Part shown: positions 49,367-59,429 of the stretch, in pieces
How the letters are laid out: each line of letters starts with the position of its first letter
Position numbering within the stretch: position 1 is the first letter of the stretch
Program-made: the position numbers and the translations under genes
Notes under the pieces: model-generated
The model's input: the letters and a program-made list of their open reading frames with translations, nothing else
What the model was told of the DNA's origin: nothing
Databases searched by the model: none
Source of the DNA: Sesamum alatum
Taxonomy: Eukaryota; Streptophyta; Magnoliopsida; Lamiales; Pedaliaceae
Reading direction: 5' to 3'
DNA length: 64,000 nucleotides
NCBI GenBank assembly: GCA_034509735.1
Contig: JACGWO010000004.1
Coordinates: 11,513,395 to 11,577,394 of the forward strand

Positions 49367-51087
49367 TGTTAGAATAGGTGACCATGTAAGCCAATTTTGG
49401 CGGGTATATGTAACCTATGTCTGGACAATTATAAGTGTTTTGATGAATCATTAATGAATAAAGAAGTGAATTTTCATTTGGCATTACTTTGTTTGTGTTC
49501 ACTTGCACCCATTTTTCTATATCTGTTCACTACGCAAACAAAGCCCACGGACTGAGCATCAATTTCAGGGACTGGGACTACGCTTGGAGGTAGGTCCATG
49601 AAATCAGTCTTCCCGAATCAGTCCGGAAATCTCCAAGTCAAGGAATCCCGAAAATGGGTACCGGGATTCCATTTGAGACTTGCACTAAGCATCTGCTGTC
49701 GTGTTTCATCGACGGGTGACGAGGATCGTCTAAGCAGTGTTGGTGGGTTAGCCTGCTAGGATGCAGCTGACTGAGGTGACTCGTGGGAACCGTCTTACGG
49801 AGGACCTTGAGTATGGTCTGCAAGGTATGACGAGTATTCCCGGTTCCAACGGTACAGGTCAAGTCCTTTGACTTGAGGAATTACTGAGTTTACCTGTACA
49901 TCAGAACTGTATCTTAGATATGGTGAGAGATTGCCAGAATTCTCTTTGGTAGTCATAAGCCATGTCTAGTGCAGTCCTGGTGTGCAAAGTGACAGTAGTT
50001 TCCAAGAAAGGATCTGTCTCCTGTCAATAGGTTTTGACAGTTGAGTCTCATGTATGCTCTAGGTCTTGTCCCTAAAACTGTGGCCACAGTGACTGAACAG
50101 AAGGGAAGGTTTCCCTTGCGGCGTTTAGTGAGGACAGACCGACACTTAGGTCCAAGATGGGTACCTGCGTTATCCGTGCCCTAGACACTAAGTGATGAGA
50201 CCGAAGACAGAAGGACAAGCGTACTGTTAGAGCCTAAATGTTCATCCCTGAATATTTCACCTAGTCTCTAGTGCCATGGACCGTTGCTAGATGGCCACCC
50301 ATGGTAACGGACGGATTCTAGGAATCCGACCAAGTCTAGCTGAATGGTGAACCTAAAGAGTCACACACTATCCACACACAATTAAATATTTAATTTGGAA
50401 TTAAATATTGGAGTGAAGGAATGATTAAATTAGATTTAATCGGAACCTTTATTTTTCTTGGAGAAATAATTCTTTCTATTTGATAGAAGGAATTAAATTG
50501 ATAAATTGGATTTATCAAAGGAATTTATTTAATGGGCTTAAATAATATTTATATTTATTTTAGCCTCTTGGAAATATTTAAATAGGTTTTAAATATTCCA
50601 TTAAATTAAATTAAATCAACGGTTGAGATCAATGGGAGAGATGGATGGCTAGGATCGTTTTGACTAGGTCAAAACACTAGTTTGACTAGGACTTTGACTA
50701 GGTCAAAATCCTAATCAAATTAGAGTTCTTAAAAGAGGAGTTTAAAGAGGATTAAACTCCTCTTCTATATAAACCCCTAGCATCCTACAATTTACATGAT
50801 GATGAATCTCCAACACACACACTACAACACACACACACGGATCTCTCTCTCCCATCTCTCTCGTCCGCCCTCTCTCTCTCTCAAGAAAATTATTTTCTTG
50901 ATTCTTTTGTTCTTGGAACATTAGAATCTTGATGAATCAATACCATTAATTGATAATGTGTTATTGATTCATCCACTCCAAAATTATACACTTGTTCGTT
51001 GCTAGCACGACGTGCAAGATACGTGGGTGGATCGTGTGTCACGAATTAGAGGGTCTCAAAGACGGGATCTTGGTGCAAAACGGGGAA
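49367..51087 (+). repeat. B2 5' LTR, 3'-truncated
   Basis: TGTTAGAATAGG to CGGGGAA, then an abrupt switch to leader sequence that in B1 lies about 94 nt past the LTR end. The missing part corresponds to 59158-59424 of the 3' LTR. Promoter parts remain: W-boxes 50660-50706 and TATATAAA 50766-50773. Confidence 0.93.
50660..50773 (+). promoter_or_regulatory. B2 5' LTR promoter: W-boxes and TATA
   Basis: TTGACTAGGTCAA at 50660-50672, TTGAC at 50682 and 50694, GTCAA at 50702, then TATATAAA at 50766. One core of the B1 set is lost (CTAATCAAA). The 3' LTR has the same arrangement 8070 bp downstream (58730-58843). Confidence 0.65.
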
Positions 51088-51209
51088 TTTCTTGATTCTT
51101 GAAGCATGTTATTTTATTGCTTTTAATTCGTGTGAATTGCTGAATATTGGTATATTTTCTGTTTTTCTTGGGAATCGGGATGGGAATTAATCTGAAAAAC
51201 GAGAAAACG

Positions 51210-51836
51210 TCACAGCCGGCCAGCCGGGAAGGCTGGCCGCGCGCAGCCGAGCGCTGCCGGCAGGGCAGACGCGCGCAGGCATGGGAAGCCTGCGCGCGCG
51301 CGCGCTGCCGGCCGCGCAAGGGCAGCGCGCAGCCGGGTTGGCTGCGCGCGGGCGTGCGCGCATGGAAACGCCTCCAGGCGCGCGCGCGGGCAGACAGAGG
51401 TGTCTGCGCGCGCGCGCCCGGCAGGCGCGCGCAAGGCTGGCGGGCGGAGGAGCCCGCGCGCGGACGGGCACCAGGCGCGCCGCCAGGCGCGCGCGCACGC
51501 AGACGGAGGCGTCTGTGCGCGCGCGCCCGGCAGGCACGCCCAGTGCGCGTCTGCGCGCGCGCTCTGCGCGCGACGCAGGGATGCGGCCGGTGGCCAGCAG
51601 GCCAGCGCGCGCGCACAGGCAAAGGAGCCTGCGCGCGCGTCGGCCTGCCGGAACACCAGGCCGCGCAGTGCGCTGCCGGCCAGGCGCGCGCGCACGCAGG
51701 CAAGGGGCCTGCGCGCGCGCGCCCGGCCAGGCAGTGCCTGCGCGCGCAGGGGCGGCAGGCTGGGCCTGCTGCCCTGCGCGCACGGCCTGCCGGCTGCTGC
51801 CGGTGGCGGCGGCCGGCGGCTGCTGCAGCTAGGGTT
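51210..51836 (+). repeat. GC-rich hairpin array in B2 leader
   Basis: About 625 bp, longer than in B1. Hairpins: 51271-51297 (10-bp stem GCGCGCAGGC, loop ATGGGAA), 51325-51349 (11-bp stem with one G-T pair, loop GGT), 51390-51407 (loop GAGG), 51499-51516 (loop GAGG), 51616-51631 (loop AAAGGA), 51696-51712 (loop AAGGG). Loops are almost all purine and contain GG. Additional units relative to B1 suggest expansion by unit duplication. Confidence 0.72.
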
Positions 51837-52895
51837 TTTTGAAACCCTAGCATTATTATTTTATTTTTAAATTTATTTTCAGTTTTAATTTTGAATTAAT
51901 TCTGAAAAATTCGTTTTTTGGGTTCAATTTTTCCTAAATTCCTAAAGACATTATTTTAGGAGTAAAATAAATGGATTTGGAATCCCGGGGTTATTTTACT
52001 TAAAATAATGAGGAAAGGTTTTCCTAAAACGAGAAAAATATTATTACCAATATTTGTGTTTTATTTTTTTTCACACGTTGCGCACATGTTCATTTATTTT
52101 CATCTTGGATTGATGTGATTGGAAATCATGTGTTGTTGGAATATTATGATTATGTGATTGGATCATGTAATTATGTGTGTTGGATGGAAATGGATGATCA
52201 CGAGCCCTAGACCGAATGTATGGTTTAATTTACTGTTGGGCCTGTGTGCCTCTTTAACTGCTTTCTCCTTCTCTCTTTCTAGTGCCTTGGAATAATAAGG
52301 CTTTCTACCTCCCTCCTTATGTACTCCCCCCGGGGTTTCGCTGGGGTTTCTAATTTTTTTATATGTAATGAGAGTAGACTAGGAGTGAGGTTTCCATTCT
52401 TGTAATTGGTGGAGAAGAAGGAAGGACCACATGGAGAGCACAGACCGGAGGTCCCTTGGCGTTTTCCATGAAGTGAAGAAAGAGAAAAAGAGACCAAGGC
52501 CCATCAGAATGATGATTGGGTTACTATTATTGTAATAGTATAGGACCAACCCTAGATTGACCATAGATCCACTGCGGGCTCAGTGGATCGCATAGGATTC
52601 GGGCTTGTGATCATCCAACAGGGGCGTGCTAGGCTTTAATTTTGCATGTGGTTATTGTGATGGATGAATGGGTTTTATTTATCATGTATAACTGCTATGG
52701 ATGAATTTCATTTATGCATTTTTGGATAAATGTATGGATATAGTATGAGATCTCGGTCATTATTACTCTCACATTGGTTGGACCAATGTTAAAATATTAG
52801 ACCCTAGATAAAGTGGACATGAACTCTAGGAGTTCGTCCATGCCTTCCAATCCGTGGCACAGTGAGGAAGCTGTTTTAGGTCAATAGCGTGGTCT

Positions 52896-53258
52896 CACGA
52901 GTCGTGGCACGTTATTGTACTTAAAAAGAAGCTGCACTATGTCATGAACGAAAAATGGGCTGCTGCTACCTGTCTCACGAGTCGTGGGGGTACTAGTGGG
53001 TCCATGGCTCGGTCGATTGGGTCGGGTCTAACGCCTAATTAGCATGATTCGCTTGGAGTCCTCGGGATCATGCAAAAGGGTGAGGCAATAATCTTGGGAA
53101 TCTCGTGGGACGAGAATGGTATGGAATACCTCCCACAGGATCTTTTCCATGCGAATCGTAAAAGCGGGGTATGGGAAAAATCGCTGTGGATCCCAAGCCC
53201 ACTAGGAAAGGATTTCCCGAAAACTACGTTTGAGAGTACCGTGTTTTCGTATAAATAG
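52896..53258 (+). promoter_or_regulatory. Promoter-like module before B2 gag
   Basis: CACGAGTCGTG at 52896-52906 and 52976-52986, and TATAAATAG at 53250-53258, 116 bp before the gag ATG at 53366. Confidence 0.45.
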
Positions 53259-53365
53259 TGGGAGGATTAAATGACTAAAGACCAAGCATTTAATTATTTT
53301 TTTATCAAACCACCGTCTTTACTTTCTGCTGATCGCGCGTTGTTTTTCAACATGTAGATTTTAAA

Positions 53366-55363
53366 ATGTCTAAGAACCCACTTTCAACCATTCTTGAGAC
53401 AAACAAATTTAATGGAACCAACTACAACGACTGGTTGCGCAATCTCAGGATAGTCCTGGATTATGAGAACCAAGGCTACGTCATGGACGAGCCTCTCCCT
53501 AGGACCTTACCGGAAGGATCCACGCCAGAGGAACGTGAGACGTTCGAGACTTGGCATAAGGATAACCGGAAGGTTCGTAGCATCATACTTGCTTCGATGA
53601 CCAATGAGATTCAAAAGCAATATGAAAGGCTAGACGATGTCCCTTCCATAATGGCTCGCCTTAAGGATTGCTATGCAGTCCCAGACCGGCATACTAGGTA
53701 TGTCGCGACCAAGGCGTTCTTTGGAACTAAAATGACAGAAGGATCCTCTGTACAAGAACATGGGGTTAAAATGCTTACCCTAGTGGAAAAGCTCGAGGAC
53801 CTAAAGGCAGGTCTCGATAACGAAACGTACATAGATGTGATCCTTCAGTCACTCCCACCCTCCTTTGATCAATTTATTGTCAACTACAACATGAATGCAC
53901 TTGAGAAGGGTATTCATGAGTTGATCAATATGTTGGTGCAATACGAGGCAACGACTAAGAAGTCCACGCCTTCGGTATTGTTTGGAGGTGCTTCTACTTC
54001 CAAGACGAAAGGCAAGGGCGCCGGACGTTGGAAAAGGAAGAAAGGGAAGGGAAAGGCAGTCATAGCAGCTACGAACACTCAGAGTGTTCCCATTGCCAAA
54101 GAGGGGAAAGGCAAAGGAAAGGGAAAGGTTGTCTCCAAGCAACAGTCGAAGGCATATGACATATGTATCAACTGCCGTGAGAAAGGGCATTGGAAGAGAG
54201 AGTGCCCCAAACTCTTCTCAAACCAAGGTATATTTGTGATTGAGGTTAACATGGTCACTAATTCTGCCTCTTGGGTATTGGATACCGGCTGTGGAGCTCA
54301 CATTTGCAATGATCTGCAGGTGTTGAAAAGAAGCAGAAAACTAAGTAGCGGGGACATGATCCTGAAGCTCGGAAATGGCAAGGCCATCTCGGCAGAAGCA
54401 GTAGGATCCGCCACTTTAGTTATTAGTGATACCATTAGCATAGAATTAGAGCAAGTTTATTTTGTACCCAGTATGATTAAAAACATCATTTCCATTCCAT
54501 TGTTAGACAATAATGGTTATGAGTTTAAAATCAATAAAAATTGCTTTTATTTGATGAGGTGTGGAATTGCTCATCTACTTGGTACATTACATAATGGGCT
54601 CTATATCTTGCAACAAACGAATTTCGTTCTTAACGCTCAACACAAACGGAAATTAGATAATAACGGGAACGCACGTCTGTGGCACGCTAGGCTAGGTCAC
54701 ATATCCCAAGATAGGATGAAAAGGTTGGTAGACTCAAAGAACCTAGAGGTTGGGGACTTGAGTGATCTACCAACTTGTGAATCTTGTCTAAGAGGGAAAA
54801 TGACCAAGAAGCCCTTTGTAGGACAAAGCAGGCTTGCCACAGGTCTGTTGGACTTGGTCCATACAGACGTGTGTGGACCACTAAGGACGCAGGCCCGAGG
54901 TGGGTTCTCCTACTTCATAACCTTCACCGATGATCATTCACGGTATGGTTATGTTTACCTAATGAGGTACAAGTCTGAAGCTCTTGAGAGGTTTAAAGAA
55001 TTCAGACTTGAAGTGGAGAACCAGACCAACTGCAAAATTAAAGTCCTACGGTCAGACCGAGGCGGTGAATACCTTAGTGCCGAATTCCTAGATTATCTAA
55101 AGGAACATGGTATAATATCAGAATGGACACCTCCCGCAACACCACAGTTAAATGGCGTCTCTGAAAGGAGGAACCGAACCCTGTTGGACATGGTTCGTTC
55201 CATGATGAGTTTTACCAAATTGCCCCTATCGTTTTGGGGTTATGCATTAGAAACGGCAGCCAAGTTATTGAATTTGGCGCCTACTAGTGTAGTGACCCAA
55301 ACGCCATATGAGAATATGGCACGGCAAGCCTGCATCCTACAACTACTTGAAAGTGTGGGGTAG
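53366..55363 (+). CDS. B2 gag-protease-integrase polyprotein (first open segment)
   Basis: A 665-codon frame starting MSKNPLST, the start shared by all four elements here. Gag covers about residues 1-265, with the copia-type N-terminal KFNGTNYNDWL and Lys/Arg-rich stretches near 207-235 and 245-260, likely RNA binding. The knuckle is C267, C270, H275, C280. The aspartic protease motif is D306-T-G. The GAG-pre-integrase zinc ligands are H440, H445, C471, C474. The integrase triad is D501, D564, E600 (35 residues between the last two). The frame ends early because one extra A at about 55313-55314 shifts it in the integrase C-terminal region; the next segment overlaps at 55308. Gag would package RNA into virus-like particles in the cytoplasm and integrase would insert cDNA. 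Confidence 0.93.
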   Translation: MSKNPLSTILETNKFNGTNYNDWLRNLRIVLDYENQGYVMDEPLPRTLPEGSTPEERETFETWHKDNRKVRSIILASMTNEIQKQYERLDDVPSIMARLKDCYAVPDRHTRYVATKAFFGTKMTEGSSVQEHGVKMLTLVEKLEDLKAGLDNETYIDVILQSLPPSFDQFIVNYNMNALEKGIHELINMLVQYEATTKKSTPSVLFGGASTSKTKGKGAGRWKRKKGKGKAVIAATNTQSVPIAKEGKGKGKGKVVSKQQSKAYDICINCREKGHWKRECPKLFSNQGIFVIEVNMVTNSASWVLDTGCGAHICNDLQVLKRSRKLSSGDMILKLGNGKAISAEAVGSATLVISDTISIELEQVYFVPSMIKNIISIPLLDNNGYEFKINKNCFYLMRCGIAHLLGTLHNGLYILQQTNFVLNAQHKRKLDNNGNARLWHARLGHISQDRMKRLVDSKNLEVGDLSDLPTCESCLRGKMTKKPFVGQSRLATGLLDLVHTDVCGPLRTQARGGFSYFITFTDDHSRYGYVYLMRYKSEALERFKEFRLEVENQTNCKIKVLRSDRGGEYLSAEFLDYLKEHGIISEWTPPATPQLNGVSERRNRTLLDMVRSMMSFTKLPLSFWGYALETAAKLLNLAPTSVVTQTPYENMARQACILQLLESVG

Positions 55364-56531
55364 CCCCGCATACGTCAAGAGGTTAGTGGGAGATAAGCTA
55401 GAATCCAGGTCTAGTCTATGCAGGTTCGTTGGATACCCTAAAGAAACTGCGGGTTATTACTTTTATGACCCTTTGGAACAAAAGGTATTTGTTTCAAGGA
55501 ATGCAGTATTCTTGGAGCAAGGCTTCCCGGAGGATATCCAACCTGATGAGCTGATCCTTGAGGAATCAAGTGATGGAACTCAGTCATCAGAAACAGTCGC
55601 GGAAACCTCACCTAGAGGATTCAGGATAGACACTAGGAGGACTGACCTACCTAGAGAAGTCCAACATGCTAGGCATGAAGGACAACCTCAAGGCAGGCCA
55701 GCCCCGGCCCCTGAACCGCCGGCTCCGATACAGTCAGCGCCCACAGTTACCACTAACGTTCCCGTTCTCCGAAGGTCCACTAGAGAATCCAGACCTCCAG
55801 TGAGATATGGATTTCTAGGTGCGACCGATCTTCTGGATAACGATCCTAAGACATACGGGGAAGCGATGTCAGACATCGACTCTGGGAAATGGCTTGAGGC
55901 CATGAAAACCGAATTGGACTCCATGAGCGAGAACCAAGTTTGGAGACTTGTAGATCCACCGAAAGGTGTTAAGCCAGTGGGCTGTAAGTGGGTCTACAAG
56001 CGCAAACTCGGCGTTGATGGAGAGGTCACTACCTTCAAGGCTAGGCTTGTAGCTAAGGGATACACTCAACGACCCGGGGTCGATTTTGAGGATACCTACT
56101 CGCCAGTAGCCATGGCTAAATCCATTCGGATCCTGCTTGCCATAGCAGCATGGCATGACTATGAAATATGGCAGATGGACGTGAAAACGGCCTTCCTCAA
56201 CGGCTTCGTTGAAGAAGAGATCTATATGGATCAGCCGGAGGGTTTCACGGTCGCTGGAGAAGAACAGAAAGTCTGTCGTCTCCAGAAGTCCATCTATGGC
56301 CTCAAACAAGCTTCCCGGAGTTGGAACATTCGATTTGATGAGGTAATACGGGGTTATGACTTCATCAAAAACGAATCCGACCCTTGTGTATACAAGAAGG
56401 TCAGTGGGAGCTCCATAGTGTTCCTAGTGCTTTACGTGGATGACATTCTGCTCATTGGAAATGACGTCAGAATGTTAGGAAAACACGAAAGCATGGCTGT
56501 CAACCAAGTTTTCCATGAAGGACTTGGGTGA
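55308..56531 (+). CDS. B2 integrase C-terminus and reverse transcriptase (second open segment)
   Basis: A 407-codon frame continuing the polyprotein in the shifted frame; its first Met is not a real start. It holds the integrase C-terminal region (YLKVWGSPAYVKRL...GYYFYDP), a Pro-rich linker (about residues 130-165), and the RT core: WLEAMKTELDSM, LVDPPKGVKPVGCKWVYK, ARLVAKGYTQRPGVDF, WQMDVKTAFLNG, and the catalytic YVDD at residues 376-379 (56433-56444). An A run of four at 56480-56483, versus three in B1, shifts the frame about 12 codons after YVDD. RT would copy element RNA into cDNA. Confidence 0.9.
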   Translation: MRIWHGKPASYNYLKVWGSPAYVKRLVGDKLESRSSLCRFVGYPKETAGYYFYDPLEQKVFVSRNAVFLEQGFPEDIQPDELILEESSDGTQSSETVAETSPRGFRIDTRRTDLPREVQHARHEGQPQGRPAPAPEPPAPIQSAPTVTTNVPVLRRSTRESRPPVRYGFLGATDLLDNDPKTYGEAMSDIDSGKWLEAMKTELDSMSENQVWRLVDPPKGVKPVGCKWVYKRKLGVDGEVTTFKARLVAKGYTQRPGVDFEDTYSPVAMAKSIRILLAIAAWHDYEIWQMDVKTAFLNGFVEEEIYMDQPEGFTVAGEEQKVCRLQKSIYGLKQASRSWNIRFDEVIRGYDFIKNESDPCVYKKVSGSSIVFLVLYVDDILLIGNDVRMLGKHESMAVNQVFHEGLG

Positions 56532-57420
56532 AGCATCCTACATCCTAGGCATCCAGATTGTCAGGGACAGATCTAAAAGGATGTTAGGGCTCACCCAAAA
56601 CTCGTATATGGAGAAAGTCCTAAAGAGATATCGAATGGACAACTCCAAACGAGGGTTCCTTCCTATGAGGCATGGGATCAAGTTGTCCAAGAAACAGTCC
56701 CCGCAGACTGATGAGGAACTTGAAAAGATGAAAGTCATCCCCTATGCTTCTGCCGTAGGTAGCATCCAATATGCGGTCCACTGCACCAGGCCTGACATTG
56801 CATACGCTTTGAGCGTGACTAGCAGATATCAGTCCTGTGCAGGAGAGGCACATTGGAATGCAGTTAAGGGCATCCTTAAGTACCTAAGGAGGACTAAGGA
56901 AATGTTCTTAGTCTATGGCAATGGAAAACTAATTCTGGAAGGCTTTAGCGACGCCAGCTTCCAGTCTGATGACGATGATGCCAAGTCTCAATCAGGGTAT
57001 GTATTCAAGCTCAACGGAGGAGTAGTGGCTTGGAAAAGTTCCAAGCAAGCAACCACTGCTGACTCCACCACTGAGGCTGAATACATAGCAGCTTCAGAAG
57101 CTGCTAAGGAAGCGGTTTGGATGAGAAACTACATCCAAGAGTTGGGTGTGGTGCCTAGCATCGCCGAGTCCGTTGTCATCTTCTGTGATAACAACGGTGC
57201 AATAGCGCAAGCGAAGGAACCGAGATCTCACCACCGTTCCAAACACATTCTTAGACGCTACCATCTTCTTAGAGAAATGGTAGGAAGAGGTGACGTTCGG
57301 ATGGACCGAGTCAACTCAGCAGACAACACAGCAGACCCGCTGACAAAGCCTATGTCGCAAAGTGCTCATACGCAACATCTTGAGAAGATGGGGATTAGGC
57401 ATATGGGTGATTGGCTTTAA
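56515..57420 (+). CDS. B2 RT C-terminus and RNase H (third open segment)
   Basis: A 301-codon frame completing the polyprotein: MKDLGEASYILGI, SKKQSPQTDEE, YASAVGSIQYAVHCTRPDIAYAL (RT connection), then RNase H with FSDAS (D146), TTEAEYIAA, CDNNGA and NTADPLTKP, ending MGDWL. RNase H would degrade the RNA strand during cDNA synthesis. The stop TAA is followed at once by AGGTCAAGTGGGAGAT, the polypurine tract. Apart from the two 1-bp shifts, the B2 polyprotein (4055 bp from start to stop) has no other break. Confidence 0.92.
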   Translation: MKDLGEASYILGIQIVRDRSKRMLGLTQNSYMEKVLKRYRMDNSKRGFLPMRHGIKLSKKQSPQTDEELEKMKVIPYASAVGSIQYAVHCTRPDIAYALSVTSRYQSCAGEAHWNAVKGILKYLRRTKEMFLVYGNGKLILEGFSDASFQSDDDDAKSQSGYVFKLNGGVVAWKSSKQATTADSTTEAEYIAASEAAKEAVWMRNYIQELGVVPSIAESVVIFCDNNGAIAQAKEPRSHHRSKHILRRYHLLREMVGRGDVRMDRVNSADNTADPLTKPMSQSAHTQHLEKMGIRHMGDWL

Positions 57421-57425
57421 AGGTC

Positions 57426-57436
57426 AAGTGGGAGAT
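57426..57436 (+). other. B2 polypurine tract
   Basis: AAGTGGGAGAT abuts the 3' LTR and is the plus-strand primer site. The same motif precedes the B1 (36916-36926) and A2 (41898-41908) 3' LTRs. Confidence 0.9.
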
Positions 57437-59424
57437 TGTTAGAATAGGTGACCATGTAAGCCAATTTTGGCGGGTATATGTAACCTATGTCTGGACAATT
57501 ATAAGTGTTTTGATGAATCATTAATGAATAAAGAAGTGAATTTTCATTTGGCATTACTTTGTTTGTGTTCACTTGCACCCATTTTTCTATATCTGTTCAC
57601 TACGCAAACAAAGCCCACGGACTGAGCATCAATTTCAGGGACTGGGACTACGCTTGGAGGTAGGTCCATGAAATCAGTCTTCCCGAATCAGTCCGGAAAT
57701 CTCCAAGTCAAGGAATCCCGAAAATGGGTACCGGGATTCCATTTGAGACTTGCACTAAGCATCTGCTGTCGTGTTTCATCGACGGGTGACGAGGATCGTC
57801 TAAGCAGTGTTGGTGGGTTAGCCTGCTAGGATGCAGCTGACTGAGGTGACTCGTGGGAACCGTCTTACGGAGGACCTTGAGTATGGTCTGCAAGGTATGA
57901 CGAGTATTCCCGGTTCCAACGGTACAGGTCAAGTCCTTTGACTTGAGGAATTACTGAGTTTACCTGTACATCAGAACTGTATCTTAGATATGGTGAGAGA
58001 TTGCCAGAATTCTCTTTGGTAGTCATAAGCCATGTCTAGTGCAGTCCTGGTGTGCAAAGTGACAGTAGTTTCCAAGAAAGGATCTGTCTCCTGTCAATAG
58101 GTTTTGACAGTTGAGTCTCATGTATGCTCTAGGTCTTGTCCCTAAAACTGTGGCCACAGTGACTGAACAGAAGGGAAGGTTTCCCTTGCGGCGTTTAGTG
58201 AGGACAGACCGACACTTAGGTCCAAGATGGGTACCTGCGTTATCCGTGCCCTAGACACTAAGTGATGAGACCGAAGACAGAAGGACAAGCGTACTGTTAG
58301 AGCCTAAATGTTCATCCCTGAATATTTCACCTAGTCTCTAGTGCCATGGACCGTTGCTAGATGGCCACCCATGGTAACGGACGGATTCTAGGAATCCGAC
58401 CAAGTCTAGCTGAATGGTGAACCTAAAGAGTCACACACTATCCACACACAATTAAATATTTAATTTGGAATTAAATATTGGAGTGAAGGAATGATTAAAT
58501 TAGATTTAATCGGAACCTTTATTTTTCTTGGAGAAATAATTCTTTCTATTTGATAGAAGGAATTAAATTGATAAATTGGATTTATCAAAGGAATTTATTT
58601 AATGGGCTTAAATAATATTTATATTTATTTTAGCCTCTTGGAAATATTTAAATAGGTTTTAAATATTCCATTAAATTAAATTAAATCAACGGTTGAGATC
58701 AATGGGAGAGATGGATGGCTAGGATCGTTTTGACTAGGTCAAAACACTAGTTTGACTAGGACTTTGACTAGGTCAAAATCCTAATCAAATTAGAGTTCTT
58801 AAAAGAGGAGTTTAAAGAGGATTAAACTCCTCTTCTATATAAACCCCTAGCATCCTACAATTTACATGATGATGAATCTCCAACACACACACTACAACAC
58901 ACACACACGGATCTCTCTCTCCCATCTCTCTCGTCCGCCCTCTCTCTCTCTCAAGAAAATTATTTTCTTGATTCTTTTGTTCTTGGAACATTAGAATCTT
59001 GATGAATCAATACCATTAATTGATAATGTGTTATTGATTCATCCACTCCAAAATTATACACTTGTTCGTTGCTAGCACGACGTGCAAGATACGTGGGTGG
59101 ATCGTGTGTCACGAATTAGAGGGTCTCAAAGACGGGATCTTGGTGCAAAACGGGGAACAACGCGTGTAGCCGTTGAAGACGAAAACGACAACGGGTAGGT
59201 CTCGTTTTAAATTTTCGTCCCTCTTTAATTTCCAACCCTATGGCCTCCATGATTTATTTTAATGTTATACGTTCATGAGATACACCGAATGCCCGGGAAA
59301 TTTCAAAGGCACACCCTTTGAAACGTGTTTTAATTTAAAAGCATGTTTAAATTCCGTTTTAATTTTTAATTATACCGCGCTTCCGCATTCGCGCTTTTCC
59401 CGGGACGATCCACATAATCTTTCA
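57437..59424 (+). repeat. B2 3' LTR (complete)
   Basis: 1988 bp, TGTTAGAATAGG to TCTTTCA, followed by ATTGG. It includes ACTGTGGCCACAGT (58147-58160), the 37-bp block (58344-58380), W-boxes (58730-58776), TATATAAA (58836-58843) and the complete R/U5 missing from the 5' LTR. Confidence 0.95.
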
Positions 59425-59429
59425 ATTGG

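Larger units (their letters stand above)
51088..53365 (+). other. B2 leader, start deleted
   Basis: It begins inside the leader at TTTCTTGATTCTTG; the first ~94 nt, including the primer site, are gone. Otherwise it matches the B1 leader, including the GC array and the palindrome/TATA module. Long open frames on both strands over the GC block (up to 265 codons) are artefacts. Confidence 0.88.
49367..59424 (+). mobile_element. B2: young copia element, family B
   Basis: Flanked by the perfect duplication ATTGG (49362-49366 and 59425-59429). Order: 5' LTR lacking its last ~267 bp, no primer site, leader with GC-rich hairpin array, gag-pol (53366-57420) with two 1-bp insertions, polypurine tract, full 3' LTR. 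The 1721 bp shared by both LTRs show no difference and no indel (constant offset 8070), so insertion was very recent. The deletion at 51087/51088 must postdate insertion because the 3' LTR is whole. Confidence 0.95.

Noticed and set aside
51056..51870. Open frames up to 265 codons on both strands
   Set aside because: Same composition artefact over the B2 hairpin block; not conserved as protein between B1 and B2.
53366..57420. Programmed ribosomal frameshifting in B2
   Set aside because: The two shifts fall inside the integrase and RT domains, not between gag and pol. The homologous sites in B1 and A2 are in frame, and copia elements normally use one continuous frame.
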